Notes: a model not told the origin generated them from the sequence alone. DNA of 52,082 nucleotides from Candidatus Blautia stercorigallinarum (GCA_019112785.1 DXIQ01000032.1:1-52082), one strand, 5' to 3'; counted from the first letter of the stretch, positions 16,969-25,736 are shown. Numbers and translations are program-made.

Positions 16969-17008
16969 GTAAAGTATCTGAAAGCGCGCGGTATAATGAT
17001 AAGAAACC

Positions 17009-17058
17009 TTGTTCCTCCCTTCCGGGTGTAGTAAAATGTAACTACATCGGGAAGGGCA
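17009..17058 (+). repeat. Orphan copy of the promoter-hairpin element
   Basis: This sequence closely matches the element at 8647-8698: -35-like TTGTTC (17009-17014), 17-base spacer, -10-like TAAAAT (17032-17037) in the loop, and arms 17017-17031 and 17042-17056 that pair with one mismatch and one wobble. The right arm here ends AAGGGC instead of the SD AAGGGAGG. No ATP-binding or nuclease gene follows: only noncoding sequence to 17461. It is probably the remnant of a lost copy of the gene family at 8705, or a solo element. Confidence 0.65.
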
Positions 17059-17072
17059 GATAAGATAAAGCT

Positions 17073-17096
17073 GGTGCTGGAGTTCATTCCAGCACC
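17073..17096 (+). terminator. Hairpin after dndA
   Basis: GGTGCTGGA (17073-17081) and TCCAGCACC (17088-17096) form a perfect nine-base-pair stem with a six-base loop. It follows dndA by about 100 bases. There is no T run after it (GCAAAAATC follows), so it may terminate weakly or protect the mRNA end. Confidence 0.45.
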
Positions 17097-17299
17097 GCAA
17101 AAATCATGAGAATGAAGATTGATCATTAAAATCCATACCTTCCAGGTAAGAAAGAAGATATTACAAAGTTCTAACGGGAAAATCTTCCCAAAATCCCCAT
17201 AAATGGATAAATATCCCAATATTCAAAAGAAAACTTTATATTTATAAGGAGATTCTTAAGCGTTTATTACAAAAATCATTACAAAGTATGAAGAAGGGA

Positions 17300-17328
17300 T
17301 TGAATAAAAAAAAGATATGTGCTATATT
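17300..17328 (+). promoter_or_regulatory. Predicted capsule operon promoter
   Basis: TTGAAT (17300-17305) and TATATT (17323-17328) are separated by 17 bases, in a markedly AT-rich stretch 135 bases before the first capsule gene. This is the best sigma-70-like match in the 490-base gap after dndA. The 17340-17461 segment would be an untranslated leader. Confidence 0.55.
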
Positions 17329-17461
17329 TTGGAGTATAGTCTTAAAACAATTTACGACATGACAGGTTAGGAAACGACAGAAAATAGGATAAGACCATAA
17401 AAGACCAGAAGACAGAGGGAAAAGCCGGCAAGATCCGCTTTTTCCGAGAAAGGGCAGAAGA

Positions 17462-18184
17462 ATGAAGATCATAGATATACATTGTCACATACTTCCTGGT
17501 CTGGATGACGGTTCTAAATCTGAACAGGAAAGTGTCCAGATGCTGAAACTGGCCCAAAAACAGGGAATCCGGGGCCTGATCGCTACCCCCCATTATTCCC
17601 CCTCTTACAGAAAGAGTACGCCCGGTCAGATAAGAGAACTGTGCAGAAAACTGGAAGAAAGGGCGCGGGAACTGGTTGACCCCGGATTCCGGATCTATCC
17701 CGGGCAGGAGATCTTCTTCTCAGAAGATGTTCCGGAAAAGCTGGAGAAAAAAGAACTCCTGACAATGGCAGGAAGCAGGTACGTGCTGACAGAGTTTCTT
17801 CCGGGCACGCCGTATTCCTCCATAGAGCGGGCGGTGCGGGAACTGACCCATGCCCAGTACACTCCCATACTGGCTCATATCGAGAGATATCAGGCCCTGC
17901 GGGAAGGAGAGCGGGTAGAGGAACTGGCAGAATTCGGCGCCTGTATGCAGATGAATTATCGTCCTATAGGGGGAAAATGGTATTCCGAGACTACCAGATG
18001 GTGCCGGGCGGTACTGAAAGAAGGACTCATCGACTTTCTGGGGACCGATATGCACAATACCGGGACGCGGCAGCCGGAGACGGCCAAAGCCATGATATGG
18101 ATGGAAAAACATCTGGATAAAGGATATGTGCGGGATATCGCTTACAGAAACGCGGTAAAAGTCCTGAAAAATGAAAAATTATAA
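17462..18184 (+). CDS. cpsB: CpsB/YwqE-type tyrosine-protein phosphatase (PHP)
   Basis: A 240-residue PHP-domain phosphatase. The metal-binding motifs are DIHCHILPGLDDGS (residues 4-17), IATPHYSP (near 40), LAHIERYQAL (near 137) and LGTDMHN (near 197). This Mn-dependent enzyme removes phosphate from the tyrosine kinase CpsD and so adjusts capsule polymer length. It is the first gene of the capsule operon, followed 23 bases later by its cognate regulators. Confidence 0.92.
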   Translation: MKIIDIHCHILPGLDDGSKSEQESVQMLKLAQKQGIRGLIATPHYSPSYRKSTPGQIRELCRKLEERARELVDPGFRIYPGQEIFFSEDVPEKLEKKELLTMAGSRYVLTEFLPGTPYSSIERAVRELTHAQYTPILAHIERYQALREGERVEELAEFGACMQMNYRPIGGKWYSETTRWCRAVLKEGLIDFLGTDMHNTGTRQPETAKAMIWMEKHLDKGYVRDIAYRNAVKVLKNEKL

Positions 18185-18207
18185 AAACATAGAAAAGGAA
18201 AAGACCA

Positions 18208-18954
18208 ATGGAAAACATACAGAATGAAGAAATGGAAATTGATCTATGGGAAATTTTCAGAGCGCTGAAAAAAAGAGCGCTGGTGATACTGGCGGCGGCT
18301 TTGCTGTGCGCCTGTCTGGCCTGTGCCTATACGCTGGCGTTGGTTACGCCAATGTATACTTCTTCATCAGCCATGCTGGTGCTGAGCAAAGAAGAGGCTA
18401 CAGTATCCACCGCGGATCTCCAGGTGGGATCTCAGCTTACAAATGACTATTCAGTACTGATCACAAGTCGCCCTGTGCTCCAGGAAGTGATCAATACCCT
18501 GTCTCTGGATATGGATTATGAGGATTTAGAGAAGAAAATTTCAGTGACCAATCCGGAGGAGACCAGGATCCTGGAACTTTCTGTAGAAAATCCGGATCCG
18601 GAAATGGCTAAAAAGATCGTAGATACTCTGTCAGAGGTTTCTTCTCAGTACATAGGAGAACAGATGGAGGTGGATCCTCCAAAGATCATTGAGGAGGGGG
18701 AGATCCCTACAAAGAGGACCAGCCCAAGTATGAGTAAAAATGTACTCCTGGGCTTTATGGCGGGCCTGGTGGTAAGCGCGGGACTTATCGTACTGCAGAC
18801 TGTGCTGGACGATACCATTAAGACAGAGGATGATATTACAAAATATCTGGGACTTTATACATTGAGCAGCGTGCCGGACAGGAAAGACTACATCAGCGGG
18901 AAAAAAGCCGGAAAGAAGAAAAAGACCAAGGCCAGGAAAGGAAAGAAAAAGTAA
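18208..18954 (+). CDS. cpsC: CpsC/Wzz-type polysaccharide co-polymerase
   Basis: A 248-residue membrane protein with two transmembrane helices (about 29-50 and 175-195) flanking an extracellular domain, the Wzz/CapA layout. The N-terminus EIDLWEIFRALKKRALVILA is typical. The C-terminal cytosolic tail is extremely Lys-rich (KKAGKKKKTKARKGKKK), and in Gram-positive systems this tail activates the partner kinase. It controls chain length together with CpsD, whose ATG begins immediately after the TAA. Confidence 0.88.
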   Translation: MENIQNEEMEIDLWEIFRALKKRALVILAAALLCACLACAYTLALVTPMYTSSSAMLVLSKEEATVSTADLQVGSQLTNDYSVLITSRPVLQEVINTLSLDMDYEDLEKKISVTNPEETRILELSVENPDPEMAKKIVDTLSEVSSQYIGEQMEVDPPKIIEEGEIPTKRTSPSMSKNVLLGFMAGLVVSAGLIVLQTVLDDTIKTEDDITKYLGLYTLSSVPDRKDYISGKKAGKKKKTKARKGKKK

Positions 18955-19629
18955 ATGGAACAGAGAGTAACCCTGACAGATCCCAGAAAGCTGGACTATT
19001 ATTACGAGGAGGCGATCAAGACTCTGCGTACCAATATCCAGTTCAGCGGAAGAGATATCAAGACCATAATGTTTACAAGCTGCTTCCCCAATGAAGGGAA
19101 AAGCGATACACTGATCCAGCTTGCAAAAGAAATCGGAAAAGCCGGGAAAAAAGTCCTTCTCATTGACGCGGATATCCGGAAATCCACCTTTATCCGCAGG
19201 TACCATGTGCGCCAGTCTGTAAAAGGCCTTTCCCAGTACTTAAGCGGACAGGTGGAACAGCTGGGGATCTACTATAGTACCAACTTCGAAAATATGGATA
19301 TGATCTTTGCCGGGCCTATGGCGCCGAATCCCTCCGAACTGCTGGAGGAAAGAGCCTTTGACGAACTGCTGGCCACTGCCAGACAGGTCTATGATTATGT
19401 GCTTATCGACACTCCGCCTGTGCTGGAGATCACAGACGCCTCAATTGTGGCGCGGAAATGCGACGGAGCGGTGCTGGTGATAGAAAGCGGCAGAGTGAAA
19501 TACAGAGACGCCCAGAAAGCGCAGGAACAGCTGAAAAAGTCCGGCTGTAGCATTCTGGGAGCCGTACTGAACAAAGTACAGGTAAGGAAAGACAAATATT
19601 ATTCTTCCTACTACGGATATGGAAAATAA
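18955..19629 (+). CDS. cpsD: CpsD-type bacterial tyrosine kinase
   Basis: A 224-residue BY-kinase: Walker A variant SCFPNEGKSDTL (residues about 40-51), Walker A' KVLLIDADIRKS (about 66-77), Walker B YVLIDTPPV (about 147-155) and a C-terminal tyrosine cluster YYSSYYGYGK that is the autophosphorylation site. It acts on the inner face of the membrane with CpsC, while CpsB reverses its phosphorylation. It starts on the base after the cpsC stop. Confidence 0.92.
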   Translation: MEQRVTLTDPRKLDYYYEEAIKTLRTNIQFSGRDIKTIMFTSCFPNEGKSDTLIQLAKEIGKAGKKVLLIDADIRKSTFIRRYHVRQSVKGLSQYLSGQVEQLGIYYSTNFENMDMIFAGPMAPNPSELLEERAFDELLATARQVYDYVLIDTPPVLEITDASIVARKCDGAVLVIESGRVKYRDAQKAQEQLKKSGCSILGAVLNKVQVRKDKYYSSYYGYGK

Positions 19630-19665
19630 TCAGGAAAAAGAAAGAAGAGAAAGCAGGAGAAAAAG

Positions 19666-20565
19666 ATGAACAGACATCCAAGGATCATAAATTTTTTGTT
19701 GGCAGTGGTGTGTATCGGGCTGCTTCTGCTGCTGGGCTTTTTCCTGGTACTTAATCACAGAAACCAGGCCAGCGAAACAGACAGACTGAAAGCGCTGGCC
19801 GCGGCAGCCGCGCAGGAGGAACAGACAGATACAGGCCGGGCAGAAACTTCCCAGGATCAGGAAGGAGCGGAAAATACAGAAGCTGAACAAAACGCTGCGG
19901 AGGAGACCGGAGAGGGAGAAAAAAGCGAGGATCCGGCGGCGGAGACTCAGACCGAGGCTGAAGGCATCGCCTGCTGGGGAGACGAATTCTTCTCCCAGGA
20001 AGACGCCCAGTATTCTTATAAGAATGTTCTCCAGCAGCTCCTTACAGACAACGGGTATGAGCTGCAGGTGGCAGATAAGACTCTGGCCGGAGCCAGCACC
20101 CTGTCTCTGATGAAGATGGCGGGAGTGTCCCAGACAGACCTGGATCAGTATATTGCAGAACATACTGAGGCGGCAGCAGGGGCAGAGATCCCCATAACAG
20201 AAACAGGGATCCGGGACCTGACTGCAGAACAGACGGACAGAAGCGACGCAGACTACATACCGGTGATCTTTATGGGATACTATGGGGGCTGGAACTATGA
20301 TCCCGAGGAACTGGCAGAGCAGGAGCAGAAGATCCTGGACACCTTTGGCGCAAACAAAGACAACTATGTGATCGTAGGACTTGCTCCCGCAGACGGAAGC
20401 GTAGACCAGGCCACATACGACAGCACCATGAAAGCAAAATGGGGGGAACATTACATCAGCGCGGCGGAAGCGGTCACAGTACCGGTAGCTTCCCAGCAGG
20501 GACAGAGCGAGATCGCACAGGCAGTATTCCAGAAGCTGGAAGAACTGGGGTATATAAGGAAATAG
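19666..20565 (+). CDS. Membrane-anchored SGNH-hydrolase-like protein, degenerate nucleophile
   Basis: A 299-residue protein with an N-terminal membrane anchor (residues about 8-27), an Ala/Glu-rich linker to about residue 98, then an extracytoplasmic domain. The domain opens ACWGDEFFSQ, followed by YKNVLQQLLTDNGYELQVAD and TLAGASTLSL, which has the spacing of an SGNH/GDSL hydrolase. The GDS nucleophile, however, reads GDE. VIFMGYYGGW could be block III and GEHYISAAEA the block V region. Such proteins in capsule loci can modify or bind the polymer. If the Ser is truly replaced it is likely non-catalytic. Family assignment is tentative. Confidence 0.5.
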   Translation: MNRHPRIINFLLAVVCIGLLLLLGFFLVLNHRNQASETDRLKALAAAAAQEEQTDTGRAETSQDQEGAENTEAEQNAAEETGEGEKSEDPAAETQTEAEGIACWGDEFFSQEDAQYSYKNVLQQLLTDNGYELQVADKTLAGASTLSLMKMAGVSQTDLDQYIAEHTEAAAGAEIPITETGIRDLTAEQTDRSDADYIPVIFMGYYGGWNYDPEELAEQEQKILDTFGANKDNYVIVGLAPADGSVDQATYDSTMKAKWGEHYISAAEAVTVPVASQQGQSEIAQAVFQKLEELGYIRK

Positions 20566-20597
20566 GAGAAGGAGGCAGGGGTTTATTAATCAAACGC

Positions 20598-20620
20598 TGT
20601 CTCTTGACCGGTTAGAGACA
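20598..20620 (+). promoter_or_regulatory. Hairpin upstream of the pglF-like gene
   Basis: TGTCTCT (20598-20604) and AGAGACA (20614-20620) form a perfect seven-base-pair stem with a nine-base loop in the 97-base gap between two capsule genes. No T run follows. It could be an attenuator or processing site. Confidence 0.35.
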
Positions 20621-20661
20621 TTGTAAAATCCGGGTAAAGAAAAAAGATAGGCGGAAAATAT

Positions 20662-22557
20662 ATGGAGAAAATTTTAAAGGGACTTTATACAAAATATTCA
20701 AAACAGTTTAAGGTAATAGGTCTGGGGATCTGCGACATTATTATTTTAAATATAGTCAGCATCCTGGCTTTGTGGATGCGGTTTGATTTCCAGTGGAACA
20801 GCATCCCGGAAGAATTCCTTGATAAGGCTTTGGCATATGCGCCTTTTTATACAATTATAACCCTGATCATATTTGCGGTGTTCGGACTTTATACAAGCCT
20901 TTGGCGATATGCGGGAATCTATGAAATGGTGATGCTGGAGAGCGCCATGATATTGACAACAGTTATACAGATCGTGGGAATGAAGCTCGCGGGATTTACA
21001 ATGCCAATGGCTTATTTTGTTTTCAGTTTTATACTGAATGTTTTATTTTTCTCGGCGGAAAGATGTTCCTCCAGATTTCTGGGACTTCTGCACAATCATT
21101 TCCTCTCCAGGAGAAATTCAGAGGAACGGGCCATGATCGTAGGAGCGGGAGAAGCAGGAAATGTCATTTTAAAAGAAATCCTGAACAGCCAATATCTGAA
21201 TGGACAGGTAGGCTGTATGATCGATGACGATCCGGAAAAACAGGGGAAAAAGATCCACGGCGTACCGGTAGCCGGGGGAAGGGAGAAAATCCCCTGGGCT
21301 GTAGAAAAATATGGTATTACCCACATCATCATAGCGATGCCTTCGGCGGATCCTAAGAGCAGACACGAAGTGCTGAATATCTGTCAGAAGACAGGATGTA
21401 AATTAAGAATCCTGCCTGGTATTTACCAGATGGTAAACGGCCAGGTAAGCCTGAGCAGACTGCGGGAAGTGGCCATTGAAGACCTTCTGGAGAGAGAGCC
21501 GGTGAAGGTTGATATGGACAGTATTGCCGGGTATGTAAAAGGAAAGGTTGTGATGGTCACAGGGGGAGGAGGATCTATCGGAAGTGAATTATGCCGGCAG
21601 ATCGCCAACTATGAACCGAAACAGCTGATCATTGTAGATATCTATGAAAACAACGCCTATGATATCCAGCAGGATCTGATCATCAAACATCCGGAGCTGA
21701 ATCTGAAAGTTCTTATTGGTTCAGTGCGGAATACCAACCGGATGGACTGGATCTTCAAGACTTATCATCCGGAGCTGGTATATCATGCGGCTGCGCATAA
21801 ACATGTACCTCTTATGGAGGAAAGTCCAAATGAGGCAATTAAGAATAATGTGATCGGTACATACAAGATCGCAAAAATGTCTGTAAAGTACGGAGTGAAA
21901 AAATTCGTACAGATTTCTACAGACAAGGCGGTAAATCCCACCAATATTATGGGAGCCTCCAAGAGGCTGTGCGAGATGATCATACAGTGCATGGACAGAA
22001 GAAGCCCAAATACAGACTTTGCGGCTGTGCGGTTCGGGAATGTGCTGGGAAGTAACGGAAGCGTGATCCCGCTGTTTAAAAAGCAGATCGCGGAAGGGGG
22101 ACCGGTTACGGTTACCCATCCGGATATTATCCGTTATTTCATGACCATCCCGGAAGCAGTGGCGCTGGTACTCCAGGCAGGGGGATATGCCAAGGGGGGC
22201 GAGATCTTTGTCCTGGATATGGGGGAACCGGTGAAGATCATGGATCTGGCAACAAATCTGATCAAATTGTCCGGATATACGCCGGGGGTAGACATGGAGA
22301 TCAAGATCACCGGGCTGAGACCAGGAGAAAAGCTTTACGAGGAAATGCTGATGAAAGAAGAAGGTATGCAGGAGACAGAAAACCACAGGATCCATATTGG
22401 AAAACCCATACCTATGGATGATGAGTGGTTCCTGGAGGAACTGAAAATCCTGGATGAAGAGTCTAAGGCGGAATGTATGAATATTCGGGAATTAGTAAAG
22501 AAAGTAGTGCCAGAGTATAAAGAGGCCAAAGAGATAAATGAAAAGGCAAGCGCATAA
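20662..22557 (+). CDS. pglF: UDP-GlcNAc 4,6-dehydratase, membrane type (PglF/CapD-like)
   Basis: A 631-residue protein with four N-terminal transmembrane helices (about 18-130), a first Rossmann-like domain (IVGAGEAGNVILKEIL) and the catalytic SDR domain. The nucleotide motif is VTGGGGSIGSELCRQI (near residue 297) and the active site is STDKAVNPTNIMGASKR (near 419), which has Lys in the place of the usual Tyr of SDR enzymes, as in PglF and WbpM. It makes UDP-4-keto-6-deoxy-GlcNAc, the first step to bacillosamine or related sugars. The next gene provides the aminotransferase. Confidence 0.92.
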   Translation: MEKILKGLYTKYSKQFKVIGLGICDIIILNIVSILALWMRFDFQWNSIPEEFLDKALAYAPFYTIITLIIFAVFGLYTSLWRYAGIYEMVMLESAMILTTVIQIVGMKLAGFTMPMAYFVFSFILNVLFFSAERCSSRFLGLLHNHFLSRRNSEERAMIVGAGEAGNVILKEILNSQYLNGQVGCMIDDDPEKQGKKIHGVPVAGGREKIPWAVEKYGITHIIIAMPSADPKSRHEVLNICQKTGCKLRILPGIYQMVNGQVSLSRLREVAIEDLLEREPVKVDMDSIAGYVKGKVVMVTGGGGSIGSELCRQIANYEPKQLIIVDIYENNAYDIQQDLIIKHPELNLKVLIGSVRNTNRMDWIFKTYHPELVYHAAAHKHVPLMEESPNEAIKNNVIGTYKIAKMSVKYGVKKFVQISTDKAVNPTNIMGASKRLCEMIIQCMDRRSPNTDFAAVRFGNVLGSNGSVIPLFKKQIAEGGPVTVTHPDIIRYFMTIPEAVALVLQAGGYAKGGEIFVLDMGEPVKIMDLATNLIKLSGYTPGVDMEIKITGLRPGEKLYEEMLMKEEGMQETENHRIHIGKPIPMDDEWFLEELKILDEESKAECMNIRELVKKVVPEYKEAKEINEKASA

Positions 22558-22656
22558 AAGAAGTTAATGGGAGAATAGAGAACTGCTACATCACAGGATC
22601 TTACAGAAGTGTCCGGTGATAAAATAGATTCTACATATAAAAAAGAGGAAAAGGCA

Positions 22657-23970
22657 ATGGATAAGGAAAAGTATTTAAAAGATCCGAGATTTAAGGAAAT
22701 TGAACCATTCAAAAATAAAGTGTGGCTTTCTTCCCCGACGATGCACGGTGAAGAACAGAAATGGGTAGATGAAGCCATTCGGACAAATTGGGTGTCCACA
22801 GTAGGCAAGAACATCAATGAGGTGGAACGCATGGTCGCAGAAAAGGTGGGACGCAAATATGCGGTAGCTCTTTCTTCCGGTACGGCGGCGCTGCATCTGG
22901 CGGTGAAATTGTGCGGTGAAAAACTGTATGGACCAGCCCGGGTCGGCCATGGCGTTTTGGAAGGTAAGAAGGTGTTCTGCTCCGATATGACCTTTGACGC
23001 TACGGTAAATCCTGTGGCATACGAAGGCGGAGAGGCAGTATTCATTGACACAGAGTATGATACCTGGAACATGGATCCAGCGGCACTGGAAAAGGCATTT
23101 GAGATCTATCCGGATGTAAAGCTGATTGTAGTGGCTCATTTGTATGGCACTCCTGGAAAGATTGATGAGATTAGGATTATTGCTGATAAACATAATGCAT
23201 TGATTGTAGAAGATGCTGCGGAGTCTTTCGGAGCTACATATAATGGCATCCAGACAGGAGAATTTGGAGATGTCTCTGTGGTATCCATGAATGGTAACAA
23301 GCTGATTACGGGGTCGTCTGGGGGATTTCTTTTGACAGATGATTTAGAGTGTGCGAACAAGGTCAGAAAGTGGTCCACGCAGAGCAGGGAGGATGCCCCG
23401 TGGTATCAGCATGAAGAAGTAGGCTACAATTACCGAATGAGCAATATTATCGCCGGGGTGGTTCGTGGACAGCTTCCGTACTTGGAAGAACATATAAAGC
23501 AGAAGAAAGCGATTTATGAGAGATATAGGAATGGACTGAAAGATCTACCGATAGTCATGAATCCGGTAAAGTTGGGTTATGTTGATATTGAACCGAATTA
23601 CTGGTTGAGCTGCATTCTTATTGATAAGGAAGCAATGTGCAGACAGATGCGAGGAGAACGGGATGCGCTGTATAGCAGTGAACCTGGGAAAAGTTGCCCG
23701 ACGGAGATATTGGGAGCATTGATGTCATTCAATGCGGAAGGAAGGCCGATTTGGAAGCCGATGCATATGCAACCGATTTATCGGATGCATGGGTTTGTGA
23801 CCAGAGATGGGAATGGGAGAGGTCGGAGTAATGCGTATATAAGTGGAGACAGTACCGCCGATGTCGGGGCGGATATTTTTGAGAGAGGGCTGTGTTTGCC
23901 GAGTGATAATAAGATGACAAAGGAGCAGCAGGATGTGATTATTGAGATAATTCATAGATGTTTCAGTTAA
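22657..23970 (+). CDS. pglE: DegT/DnrJ-family sugar aminotransferase (PglE-like)
   Basis: A 437-residue PLP aminotransferase. The PLP lysine is Lys215 in SMNGNKLITGSSGG; AALSSGTAALHLAV near residue 70 and DAAESFGA near 186 are the usual cofactor loops. Together with the preceding dehydratase it would make UDP-4-amino-4,6-dideoxy-GlcNAc. ATG 22657 is chosen over ATG 22609 because GAGGAAAA lies close before it. The gene is the last with the base composition of the operon's front part; downstream genes are more AT-rich. Confidence 0.88.
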   Translation: MDKEKYLKDPRFKEIEPFKNKVWLSSPTMHGEEQKWVDEAIRTNWVSTVGKNINEVERMVAEKVGRKYAVALSSGTAALHLAVKLCGEKLYGPARVGHGVLEGKKVFCSDMTFDATVNPVAYEGGEAVFIDTEYDTWNMDPAALEKAFEIYPDVKLIVVAHLYGTPGKIDEIRIIADKHNALIVEDAAESFGATYNGIQTGEFGDVSVVSMNGNKLITGSSGGFLLTDDLECANKVRKWSTQSREDAPWYQHEEVGYNYRMSNIIAGVVRGQLPYLEEHIKQKKAIYERYRNGLKDLPIVMNPVKLGYVDIEPNYWLSCILIDKEAMCRQMRGERDALYSSEPGKSCPTEILGALMSFNAEGRPIWKPMHMQPIYRMHGFVTRDGNGRGRSNAYISGDSTADVGADIFERGLCLPSDNKMTKEQQDVIIEIIHRCFS

Positions 23971-24076
23971 TTATAATTCTATATTGCTTCTGAAGTTGTG
24001 CTGAAACGGCTTCGAATAATGTTGTAACGGCGTAAACAAGCTTGTATAGATAGCATATGCATGAGGGGCAAATTAG

Positions 24077-24095
24077 ACCACACGTGAGGTGTGGT
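24077..24095 (+). promoter_or_regulatory. Short hairpin before the pglC-like gene
   Basis: ACCACAC (24077-24083) and GTGTGGT (24089-24095) form a perfect seven-base-pair stem with a five-base loop in the 298-base gap after the pglE-like gene. It has no T run. It lies at the visible composition boundary of the locus. Confidence 0.35.
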
Positions 24096-24145
24096 GGTTA
24101 AGGTTGTCAGTTAATATTTTGCTTGCTAGAATTATTGTTTGGTGT

Positions 24146-24175
24146 TTGACTGTTAAGCTTGGGTTCTTATAGAAT
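24146..24175 (+). promoter_or_regulatory. Possible internal promoter of the serotype-specific block
   Basis: TTGACT (24146-24151) and TAGAAT (24170-24175) are 18 bases apart, about 95 bases before the start of the sugar-transferase gene. A new promoter here would fit the composition change and the long gap. Prediction only. Confidence 0.4.
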
Positions 24176-24268
24176 CTGAGTTGTATTTGTGTATGGGAAA
24201 ATATAAACACGAAGCAGGTGGACGAGGTGTGAAATTCCTAAAAGGTGTTTTAAGTGAGGGATAGACAG

Positions 24269-24916
24269 ATGCAGAATATTCATAAACCATACGGTCTATA
24301 TGAAAAGTATATAAAAAGACCACAAGATTTTATGTGCGCTTTGCTTGCTATTATTGTTCTTTCGCCTGTAATGCTAATTACTGCGATTCTGGTTCGTATT
24401 AAACTAGGAAGTCCTGTCCTTTTCAAACAGAAAAGACCAGGGCGTAATGGAAAAATATTTGAAATATACAAATTTCGTACAATGACGGATCAGAGGGATG
24501 AGAACGGTGTTCTATTACCTGATGAAGTAAGGCTTACTAAATTTGGAAAAAAACTCAGGAGTACTTCGTTAGATGAGCTTCCTGAACTTTTCAATATTAT
24601 TAAAGGAGATATGTCAGTAGTTGGCCCCAGACCTCTTATGCCTAAATATATGACAAGATATAATGACCATCAAGCACGTCGTCATGAAGTTAGGCCTGGT
24701 TTTACTGGTCTGGCGCAGGTTCATGGACGCAATTCTATTAGTTGGGAGGACAAATTTGATTGGGATGTAAAGTATGTTAATCATATTACTTTTTTGAGAG
24801 ATTGGGGAATTATATTTAGTACTGTAAAAACAGTTTTAAAACATGAGGGGATTACATCGGATACATCAGTTACGATGGAAGAGTTTATGGGTTCTGAGAG
24901 GGTGATTAAAAAATGA
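24269..24916 (+). CDS. pglC: Initiating phosphoglycosyl transferase (PglC-like)
   Basis: A 215-residue monotopic phosphoglycosyl transferase. One re-entrant membrane helix (residues about 17-38) is followed by FKQKRPGRNGKIFEIYKFRTM, here at about 53-73, and LDELPELFNIIKGDMSVVGPRPL; the Asp-Glu dyad DE of this motif is catalytic. It moves a UDP-sugar's phosphosugar to undecaprenyl phosphate, starting each repeat unit. The expected substrate is the sugar made by the PglF/PglE pair. ATG 24269 is chosen over GTG 24254 since GTGAGGG lies nine bases upstream; GTG remains possible. Confidence 0.9.
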   Translation: MQNIHKPYGLYEKYIKRPQDFMCALLAIIVLSPVMLITAILVRIKLGSPVLFKQKRPGRNGKIFEIYKFRTMTDQRDENGVLLPDEVRLTKFGKKLRSTSLDELPELFNIIKGDMSVVGPRPLMPKYMTRYNDHQARRHEVRPGFTGLAQVHGRNSISWEDKFDWDVKYVNHITFLRDWGIIFSTVKTVLKHEGITSDTSVTMEEFMGSERVIKK

Positions 24917-25401
24917 ATTGGTATAGAATAATACATACCGTAGGAATGTGTTTACATGGATCAGGACAAAAACGTGCCCGTTATTTAAAAAAACATAATA
25001 TTCTCCGACATATAGGTGATCACTGTATGGTCATGTTCAGAAAAATTCCTCTGTATCCCAAGCTGTTGTCTTTGGGAGATAATGTGTGGATTGCAACAGG
25101 AGTTACTTTTGTTCCACATGATGCGATTCATCATATGCTCAATAACTGTATTGCAGGAGGTAAATTCAGAGAAAACATAGGCTGTATCAGCATTGAAGAT
25201 AATGTTTTTATTGGAACAAACAGCATTATCCTTCCCAATGTGACGATAGGCCCCAATACTATAGTAGGTGCGGGAACTTTAGTCAACAAAAGTATCGGGG
25301 GGGGGGGTATACGCTGGAACCCCAGCAAAGTATATCTGCTCATTCGACGAATTTGTGGAAAAGCGCAGGCATATGCCAAATGTAAAGATAGAAAAAATTA
25401 A
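24913..25401 (+). CDS. Left-handed beta-helix acyltransferase (hexapeptide repeat)
   Basis: A 162-residue protein of the LbH/serine-acetyltransferase-like type: hexapeptide turns run from about residue 55 (LGDNVWIATGVTFVPHDAIH) to NVTIGPNTIVGAGTLVNKSI near 130. It probably acetylates or acylates a capsule sugar; the following carrier protein makes acyl transfer a possibility. It overlaps the pglC stop by four bases. An 11-G run at 25297-25307 encodes the last turn (IGGGG). The frame after it (IRWNPSKV) resembles the usual xGNPAKxI end, so the gene looks ON at this tract length. One base more or less would truncate or alter the C-terminus. Confidence 0.8.
   Translation: MNWYRIIHTVGMCLHGSGQKRARYLKKHNILRHIGDHCMVMFRKIPLYPKLLSLGDNVWIATGVTFVPHDAIHHMLNNCIAGGKFRENIGCISIEDNVFIGTNSIILPNVTIGPNTIVGAGTLVNKSIGGGGIRWNPSKVYLLIRRICGKAQAYAKCKDRKN
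25297..25307 (+). repeat. Homopolymeric tract of 11 G inside the acyltransferase gene
   Basis: Eleven consecutive G lie in codons about 129-132 of the acyltransferase, in otherwise AT-rich DNA. Runs of this length are prone to slipped-strand mispairing and act as on/off switches for surface-structure genes in several pathogens. Whether this one varies is not shown; the count may also be misread. Confidence 0.75.
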
Positions 25402-25490
25402 GGGTGATTTGTCAGAATCTTCAGTAGAGGTTTTCTGGGAATTATACAATCAAAAAAATAAATGATCAAGAAATAAGGGAGAAGAAATCC

Positions 25491-25736
25491 ATGAGTAATA
25501 ATGAAAAATATCAGAAGATTTTTGAAGAAATTTTTAGTGTAAATGAGAGCGAATTGAATGAAAGTTTTAACTTTAAGGATATCGATTCATGGGACTCATT
25601 CACGCACTTAACATTGATTAGCGAATTGGAAGATGCCTTTGAAGTGATGTTTGAGTCAGATGATATTCTTCATTTTGGCGGATATATGAATGGTATGGAG
25701 ATATTGAAAAGATACGGTGTTGATTTTGATGAATAA
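25491..25736 (+). CDS. Acyl carrier protein of the capsule locus
   Basis: An 81-residue acidic protein with an ACP four-helix pattern. The phosphopantetheine serine is in DIDSWDSFTHL (Ser36), where DSWDS corresponds to the usual DSLDS. FEVMFESDDIL and a closing helix follow. It would carry an acyl group as a thioester for the neighbouring ketoreductase and acyltransferases. It is a dedicated copy, distinct from the fatty-acid-synthesis ACP expected elsewhere in the genome. Start preceded by AAGGGAGAAG. Confidence 0.85.
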   Translation: MSNNEKYQKIFEEIFSVNESELNESFNFKDIDSWDSFTHLTLISELEDAFEVMFESDDILHFGGYMNGMEILKRYGVDFDE

